Assembly (NCBI GenBank): GCA_946184595.1
Contig: CAMHFM010000018.1
Location: 1-10,130, forward strand
DNA: 10,130 nt
Reading direction: 5' to 3'
From: an uncultured Azospirillum sp.
GTDB lineage: Bacteria > Pseudomonadota > Alphaproteobacteria > RF32 > CAG-239
Shown: piece after piece, positions 6,093 to 10,130 of the stretch
Position numbering within the stretch: the first letter of the stretch is position 1
Layout of the letters: every line of letters begins with the position of its first letter
Program-made: the position numbers and the translations under genes
Notes under the pieces: generated by a model
Database searches by the model: none
What the model was told of the DNA's origin: nothing
What the model saw: only the letters and a program-made list of their open reading frames with translations

Positions 6093-7055
6093 CTAAGCAT
6101 CAGGGAAGATATTCATTCCTCGAGACATTCTTGTCATCTGTTGTTCAATAGATGTACCTAAGTTGAGTTTACCTCCTTTAATAATACCACGGACTTGGTC
6201 ACCTTTAGAGGTATCAGGGTTAGTGAAGAGGTAAGTAATAGAAGGTACTTTTTTGCTGACACCGGTTAATGTCTGGTGGATAACGCCAAGCATACCGCGA
6301 GAGAATAAGTCAAAAGCCAATTCTTCAGACATAGCAAATGCCGATGCGTATTTAACAACAGAGTTAATAGCATCCGTAACATTGTTAGCGTGAATGGTGG
6401 CTAAAACTAAGTGTCCTGATGTTGCAGCACGTAAAACTTCGTTAGCACATTCCGGTGTACGAATTTCGCCCACCATAATAAAACGTGGTTTTGAACGTAA
6501 AGCGGAACGAAGAGAAGCACCCCAGTCACTATTAATAGGAATGGTTTGTTTACATAAACCTAAGCCACCGGCACGAGAATGGTAAACACCGTCTAAAGGC
6601 ATTTCGGTCGGGTCTTCAATTGTGTAGGCAAATCCACCTTCCATATTCAGATATTCTCTTAATAAACTGGAAATAGTTGTGGTTTTACCGGAACCGGTCG
6701 CACCACCAAGCAAAATTAAGCCGGCAGCGTTGGCTAAAGACATTAAATAACGCGTTATTTCAATAGGATATCCAAGTGTTGAAAGAGGCGGAACAGACTT
6801 AGGCATTTTACGTGCGCAGTATTGAATACCATAAATACTGACAGTCCGCTCAACACGATAAAGAATTTTATCATAAAGGACGGAATAACTGGTATTTTTA
6901 CCGTCATAAGATGTTTCAAGCAATTTATAAAAACGATCAAAATCTTCCGGTGTGAAAATTTCTAATCCGTTTTTTGTTTGATTATCTGGAATATAAGCGA
7001 CTTTATCGGGAGTAATATAAATATCCGAAAAGTAAACATCATTAATCATAACCAT
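6093..7055 (-). CDS. Type IV secretion / PilT-like AAA ATPase (DotB/TraJ type)
   Basis: This is a hexameric secretion-motor ATPase of the VirB11/PilT/DotB superfamily that would energise substrate or pilus movement at the inner membrane. In its 320 residues I see a short N-terminal domain (about 1-90), Walker A GGATGSGKT (117-125), the Asp box IEDPTE (146-151), Walker B FIMVGEIR (192-199) and the His box HLVLATIH (215-222). All catalytic boxes are intact. The sequence looks closest to DotB of Dot/Icm systems and IncI TraJ, but I cannot exclude PilT. It is somewhat shorter than DotB (about 377 aa). AAGG about 11 nt upstream supports the ATG at 7055; a second Met follows at residue 3. No other secretion or pilus gene lies in the window, so its machinery must be encoded elsewhere. 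Confidence 0.88.
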   Translation of the reverse strand: MVMINDVYFSDIYITPDKVAYIPDNQTKNGLEIFTPEDFDRFYKLLETSYDGKNTSYSVLYDKILYRVERTVSIYGIQYCARKMPKSVPPLSTLGYPIEITRYLMSLANAAGLILLGGATGSGKTTTISSLLREYLNMEGGFAYTIEDPTEMPLDGVYHSRAGGLGLCKQTIPINSDWGASLRSALRSKPRFIMVGEIRTPECANEVLRAATSGHLVLATIHANNVTDAINSVVKYASAFAMSEELAFDLFSRGMLGVIHQTLTGVSKKVPSITYLFTNPDTSKGDQVRGIIKGGKLNLGTSIEQQMTRMSRGMNIFPDA

Positions 7056-7168
7056 AATACAATAATCCTTATCCTTGTTTTTTGCCTGAATGAATATACA
7101 TCTACTAAACTATAAAATATCAAAAATTTATTAAAAATCTACTATATTATACAGAGGAAAGCAAAAAA

Positions 7169-7237
7169 ATGAATATAAAAAAATGGATAATAGGGATTGT
7201 TTTAATATTTGCCATATTAATTTCTCTTTTTTTCTAA
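7169..7237 (+). CDS. Possible 22-aa single-pass membrane peptide
   Basis: ATG at 7169 is followed by 22 codons ending in TAA at 7235-7237. The product has the charged start MNIKKW followed by about 16 hydrophobic residues and no further charge. This is the pattern of a small inner-membrane peptide. AGAGGAAA (7153-7160) gives a ribosome binding site about 10 nt before the ATG, and TATATT at 7143-7148 is a possible -10. It lies between the divergent ATPase gene and the tRNA-fMet promoter. Such a short frame can occur by chance in AT-rich DNA, so it is only a candidate. Confidence 0.4.
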   Translation: MNIKKWIIGIVLIFAILISLFF

Positions 7238-7245
7238 ATAAGGGG

Positions 7246-7274
7246 TTGACAATAGAGATAAAATAGCGTATCTA
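7246..7274 (+). promoter_or_regulatory. Promoter of tRNA-fMet
   Basis: A consensus TTGACA (7246-7251) lies 17 bp before TATCTA (7269-7274), which is a weak -10. The pair ends 16 bp before the tRNA, a typical distance for a tRNA promoter. Confidence 0.6.
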
Positions 7275-7290
7275 TACCGCAGTTTTATAT

Positions 7291-7367
<77 letters not shown>

Positions 7368-7406
7368 AAAACAAAAAGCCGTCCGTTAGGGCGGTTTTTT
7401 GTTTTT
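7368..7406 (+). terminator. Terminator of tRNA-fMet
   Basis: CCGTCC (7379-7384), loop GTTA and GGGCGG (7389-7394) are extended by matching A- and T-rich arms (ACAAAAA with TTTTTTGTT), directly after the encoded CCA. Confidence 0.88.
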
Positions 7407-7415
7407 ATACAATCA

Positions 7416-7460
7416 GTCATCCCTATTTTTTTGCATAGCGAAAAAATTCAAGGGATCTTC
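7416..7460 (+). repeat. REP-like hairpin unit, forward copy
   Basis: The unit begins GTCATCCCT (7416-7424) and ends AGGGATCTTC (7451-7460). ATCCCT pairs with AGGGAT, and an inner T6/A6 stem closes on GC..GC. Its ends match, with one base changed in each arm, the ends of the inverted unit at 7511-7551. The intervening 50 bp (7461-7510) show no feature. Confidence 0.55.
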
Positions 7461-7510
7461 AACTTTTTATTCTTCTTGCCAAAGACAATTAAATGGTCTC
7501 CCAAAAATCG

Positions 7511-7551
7511 GAAGATCGCTGGTCTCGACACTTCGTGTCTCAAGCGATGAC
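7511..7551 (-). repeat. REP-like hairpin unit, inverted copy
   Basis: Read on the minus strand the unit begins GTCATCGCT and ends AGCGATCTTC, the same termini as the forward unit apart from one compensated base. ATCGCT (7515-7520) pairs with AGCGAT (7543-7548), and inside it GACAC/GTGTC (7527-7531 and 7535-7539) forms the tip. The head-to-head layout resembles a bacterial interspersed mosaic element. Confidence 0.55.
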
Positions 7552-7606
7552 ATTTCGTACGATTGTTAAAGATATGTAACAAATATGAAATGTTTTTCGG
7601 AAAGAA

Positions 7607-7635
7607 TGGACAAAAAACAGTTTATGTGGTACAAT
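7607..7635 (+). promoter_or_regulatory. Promoter of the large repeat protein
   Basis: TGGACA (7607-7612) and TACAAT (7630-7635) are 17 bp apart, each matching 5 of 6 consensus bases. TGG directly before the -10 gives an extended -10 element. The predicted leader is about 65 nt. A second TATAAT at 7662-7667 has no good -35. The 340 bp from the tRNA terminator to this gene hold only the REP-like pair and this promoter. Confidence 0.65.
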
Positions 7636-7707
7636 CAATTAAATATTAACAAATGTCGGAATATAATTTGAAAAAACTAATTTAAAATTCCCTCGGAGGA
7701 CAAGACG

Positions 7708-10130
7708 ATGGCTGAGAATAATACACAATTAGAAGGAATGACACAGGAAGAATTCAATACGTATCTGGATAAATTAGATAAATCATTTGTTGAAGAGAAT
7801 CACGGAATAGCCGTTGTGGCACAGCAAGCGTTAACAGCATCAGGCAGACAGGCTCTGGACGAGAAATTAAAAGCTTTTACTGAGAATAAAACGCACCAAC
7901 CGACCCAAAATTCACAGCAAGCTGAAACTCCGACAGCGGGATCTACCCCACAAGCGCAAGCTGAAACTCCGACAGCGGGATCTACCCCACAAGCGCAAGC
8001 TGAAACGCCGACAGCAACAGCTGCCCCGCAAACTCAAGCAGAAGCTCCGACAGCAGGATCTACCCCACAAACGCAAGCTGAAGCCCCAGTGGCACAACAA
8101 TCTCAACCACAAGTGGATCCTAAAGAAGTTGAAAAACAAAAAATAGCGGCAGATTTTAAGAAATTATATGGCGAGGATTACACGCCGGACAATGTTGCTA
8201 AATTCAATACAGCTCGACTTGTCGAAGTAGAAGAATCCTTAACGACAAAAGATGGAATAAAAGGATTAAAAACACTTGGTACAAAAGATTTAGCAAAATA
8301 TCAATTAACTGCTCGTATGGCTGAATTTGATCCGGATATTTATCAACCAAAAGAAGGGGAGCAAGATAAAACTATAGCAGATAAATGCAAAAATATTGTA
8401 GCCAATAAAGATAATATGAACGATGCGATTCTTAATAAAATGGAAAGATACGCATCCGGAGATGAAAAAATTGAATCTCCGCATAAAGGCAAAAAAGCAA
8501 GAGATCTGACAAAAGATGAGAAAAAAATTCGTCATCAAGAATTCTTAAACTATAAAAAAGAAAAAGACAGTTTCAACATGCTTCAAGAAAACGCCCCTGA
8601 AGAATTACAAAAACACTGCAAAGGGACTTTGGAAAAAGCAAACAGAAAAGTAAATCCGAAAGATACATATTCTAAAAAAGAATTAGCTAAAGCCGGAAAA
8701 TATGCAAGAAGAACGCTTAAATATAAAGCTATGGAGATTAAAGATACTGACGGTCTTTGGTCAATAGCAAAGAAAACGGCTCAGATGAAAGCCTTTACTG
8801 TTTCCAGATCAGCTCAAGCCGGTATAAAAAAATGGTGGAAAGAAGGAAAAGTTGGTAAATTTGCTCGTTGGTTAGGGAATAATAAGCTAACACGCGGTGT
8901 CAGCCGGTTATCCAGCAAAGTCGCTAATAAAATTAAATTGTTCCCAAGCCGTGCGAAAAAAGCAATCGGAAAATTCTGGACTAATAAAATAGCAGATCCG
9001 GCTAAAAAAGCATGGCAAGAAAAAATAGTAGATCCGACTAAAAAAGCATGGCAAGAAAAGGTTGTTACACCTTATATCGACCCTGCAAAGAAATGGGTGA
9101 ATGATAAAGTTCAATGGGTCAAAGATAATCCTAAGAAAGTTATGGCAGCAGCTACTATGGGTGTCGCTATCGTAGCGGGTGCTGCAATAGGCGGAATAGC
9201 AGGAGGTATCCCAGGAGCGTGGGCCGGTGCTAAAATAGGTGGTATGGTTGGCGGTGCAGCAGTCACTGGTACTGCTTTAGGATATGGAGCCGTTAAAGGG
9301 GCTCAATGGAGTTATAAAAAAGCTACTAAAGGGGCTCAATGGGCTCATGATAAAGGCGTAGAAGTCAAAAATAAAGTCGCAAACAACCTCAAAACAAATC
9401 TGAGAGAATCATTCGAACAGGATAAAGGTAAAGTTCCGGGTCCAAAGAGCAATGAAGAGAAAGAAAAAGCCAATGCAGACCTGGCTTATATGACAGGTCG
9501 TCAGGTTTTCAATGAAAATTCAGAACAGGCTCAGCAATTTGTCGGGGCTTATAAAAAGATGATTACACCGGATGGAAATACCGGTACACCGCAAATGGAT
9601 GAAAAAGTAGCTGCCGTTATGTTGTATCAGGCTATGTTGACCGACAGAAGTAAAAACGGTATGGGATTAAATGAAAAACAAGCCGATGTGATGATGGCTT
9701 ATTTCAACGGTAATGGTACGGTTAAATCTGAGCTTAAAGACATCAAAGCTGAGATTGCAAAAGATAAAATTAATGAACAGGCAACAGGAAAACCGAAAGA
9801 AGAAATAAATGAAGAGTGGAAGCAAAAAGAACAAGAAGCAGCTCAACGCCAAACAGATAAAGAAAATTTGGTAAAGAAAGAGCAAGAAGAATTTGCAGGA
9901 CAAGATCCGAAAGCTAAAGCCAAAGATCCGAGAAAAGATTTGCCGGAAGAAAAACGCGAAAAATTAGATAAGATGATTGCCGGTTATCAAGTTTTCATTG
10001 CCAGTGCCGGAGGAAAAGATAAAGAACCAGCTCAAGCTAAGAAGATAGAAAAATGGTTAACCAGTGAAAAAGGTCTCGGATTAGAAAAAGAACAAGCTGA
10101 AAAACTAATGGACTTCTATGGTAAGAAAGG
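7708..10130 (+). CDS. Large repeat-rich protein with glycine-zipper segment (3' end outside window)
   Basis: At least 807 codons are open to the right edge with no stop. GGAGG (7695-7699) lies 8 nt before the ATG. I do not recognise the protein. In order it shows: a charged N-terminus (1-70) without a signal peptide; a 13-residue tandem repeat QAETPTAGSTPQA, four full units plus a partial one (71-129); a long Lys/Glu/Asp-rich helical region (140-375); amphipathic basic repeats containing DPxKKAWQEK (427-451); a glycine/alanine-rich hydrophobic stretch (478-530) with GxxxG-type spacing and room for two membrane helices; a KGAQW duplication (530-545); and two related C-terminal modules (about 592-670 and 753-807+). 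Size, repeats and a membrane-active core would suit a secreted effector or a membrane-associated structural protein. That is inference; the C-terminus, where a secretion signal could lie, is missing. Confidence 0.93.
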   Translation, partial: MAENNTQLEGMTQEEFNTYLDKLDKSFVEENHGIAVVAQQALTASGRQALDEKLKAFTENKTHQPTQNSQQAETPTAGSTPQAQAETPTAGSTPQAQAETPTATAAPQTQAEAPTAGSTPQTQAEAPVAQQSQPQVDPKEVEKQKIAADFKKLYGEDYTPDNVAKFNTARLVEVEESLTTKDGIKGLKTLGTKDLAKYQLTARMAEFDPDIYQPKEGEQDKTIADKCKNIVANKDNMNDAILNKMERYASGDEKIESPHKGKKARDLTKDEKKIRHQEFLNYKKEKDSFNMLQENAPEELQKHCKGTLEKANRKVNPKDTYSKKELAKAGKYARRTLKYKAMEIKDTDGLWSIAKKTAQMKAFTVSRSAQAGIKKWWKEGKVGKFARWLGNNKLTRGVSRLSSKVANKIKLFPSRAKKAIGKFWTNKIADPAKKAWQEKIVDPTKKAWQEKVVTPYIDPAKKWVNDKVQWVKDNPKKVMAAATMGVAIVAGAAIGGIAGGIPGAWAGAKIGGMVGGAAVTGTALGYGAVKGAQWSYKKATKGAQWAHDKGVEVKNKVANNLKTNLRESFEQDKGKVPGPKSNEEKEKANADLAYMTGRQVFNENSEQAQQFVGAYKKMITPDGNTGTPQMDEKVAAVMLYQAMLTDRSKNGMGLNEKQADVMMAYFNGNGTVKSELKDIKAEIAKDKINEQATGKPKEEINEEWKQKEQEAAQRQTDKENLVKKEQEEFAGQDPKAKAKDPRKDLPEEKREKLDKMIAGYQVFIASAGGKDKEPAQAKKIEKWLTSEKGLGLEKEQAEKLMDFYGKK
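7918..8094 (+). repeat. 39-bp in-frame tandem repeat
   Basis: Units start at 7918, 7957, 7996 and 8035, with a degenerate partial unit from 8074. The first two units are identical at all 39 bases and the later ones diverge. Each unit encodes 13 residues of the Pro/Ala/Thr/Gln-rich linker, so copy number can change without shifting the reading frame. Confidence 0.9.
8986..9057 (+). repeat. 36-bp tandem duplication encoding the WQEK repeat
   Basis: Two adjacent 36-bp units (8986-9021 and 9022-9057) differ at only two bases. They encode K-I-(A/V)-D-P-(A/T)-K-K-A-W-Q-E. A more diverged third version (DPAKKWVND) follows. The near identity indicates recent duplication or gene conversion. Confidence 0.85.

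Noticed and set aside
7918..8094. CRISPR-like array
   Set aside because: The units are directly adjacent, with no spacers, and lie in frame in a coding sequence.
7912..8139. Minus-strand frame rich in Leu, Arg, Ser and Cys
   Set aside because: It is the reverse reading of the 39-bp coding repeats, and its repetitiveness comes from the real plus-strand gene.
9667..9903. Phe-rich minus-strand open frame
   Set aside because: It is the antisense of Lys/Glu-rich codons (AAA, GAA) in the large protein, which always reads as Phe/Leu/Ser on the other strand.

Overview
The window looks like chromosomal DNA from an AT-rich alphaproteobacterium, probably host-associated or from a low-oxygen habitat. 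The best taxonomic clues are an FtsZ with a very long acidic linker ending in the conserved tail LEIPSFLRR, a psd-pssA pair with the short bacterial Psd and a Psd-first order, and a Bax-inhibitor-1 family membrane protein. A rubrerythrin with its rubredoxin domain at the N-terminus suggests a microaerobic or anaerobic lifestyle. No species can be named from this sequence.

Layout from left to right. A partial minus-strand gene (1-133) enters from the left edge. After a bidirectional terminator comes the minus-strand phospholipid operon psd-pssA (1747 to 261), with its two genes overlapping by one base. tRNA-Leu(UAA) follows on the plus strand with a strong terminator. A 43-bp stretch holding the tRNA 3' end and terminator is repeated exactly 217 bp further on, and the GC-rich DNA between the copies looks like a structured RNA. 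Next on the plus strand are rubrerythrin (2374-2916) and an unrecognised 116-aa gene (3023-3373), each with its own terminator.

On the minus strand, and convergent with these, are three genes: ftsZ (5152-3422), a BI-1 family gene (6029-5295) and a DotB/PilT-type secretion ATPase (7055-6093). A terminator separates ftsZ from the BI-1 gene, and the BI-1 gene has its own promoter-like sequence, so these are probably separate transcription units rather than an operon. A possible 22-aa membrane peptide (7169-7237) and the initiator tRNA-fMet (7291-7367) follow on the plus strand. Then comes a 340-bp non-coding stretch carrying an inverted pair of REP-like hairpins and a good promoter.

From 7708 to the right edge there is one uninterrupted plus-strand reading frame of at least 807 codons. 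It encodes a large repeat-rich protein that I do not recognise: a Pro/Ala/Thr/Gln tandem repeat, a lysine-rich middle, amphipathic WQEK repeats, a glycine-zipper hydrophobic region and a duplicated C-terminal module.

The phospholipid, division and tRNA genes are housekeeping. The most unusual material is the duplicated tRNA-Leu tail with its enclosed RNA-like segment, the paired REP-like hairpins and the giant open-ended protein. The ATPase is the only secretion component visible. A functional link between it and the large protein is speculative.
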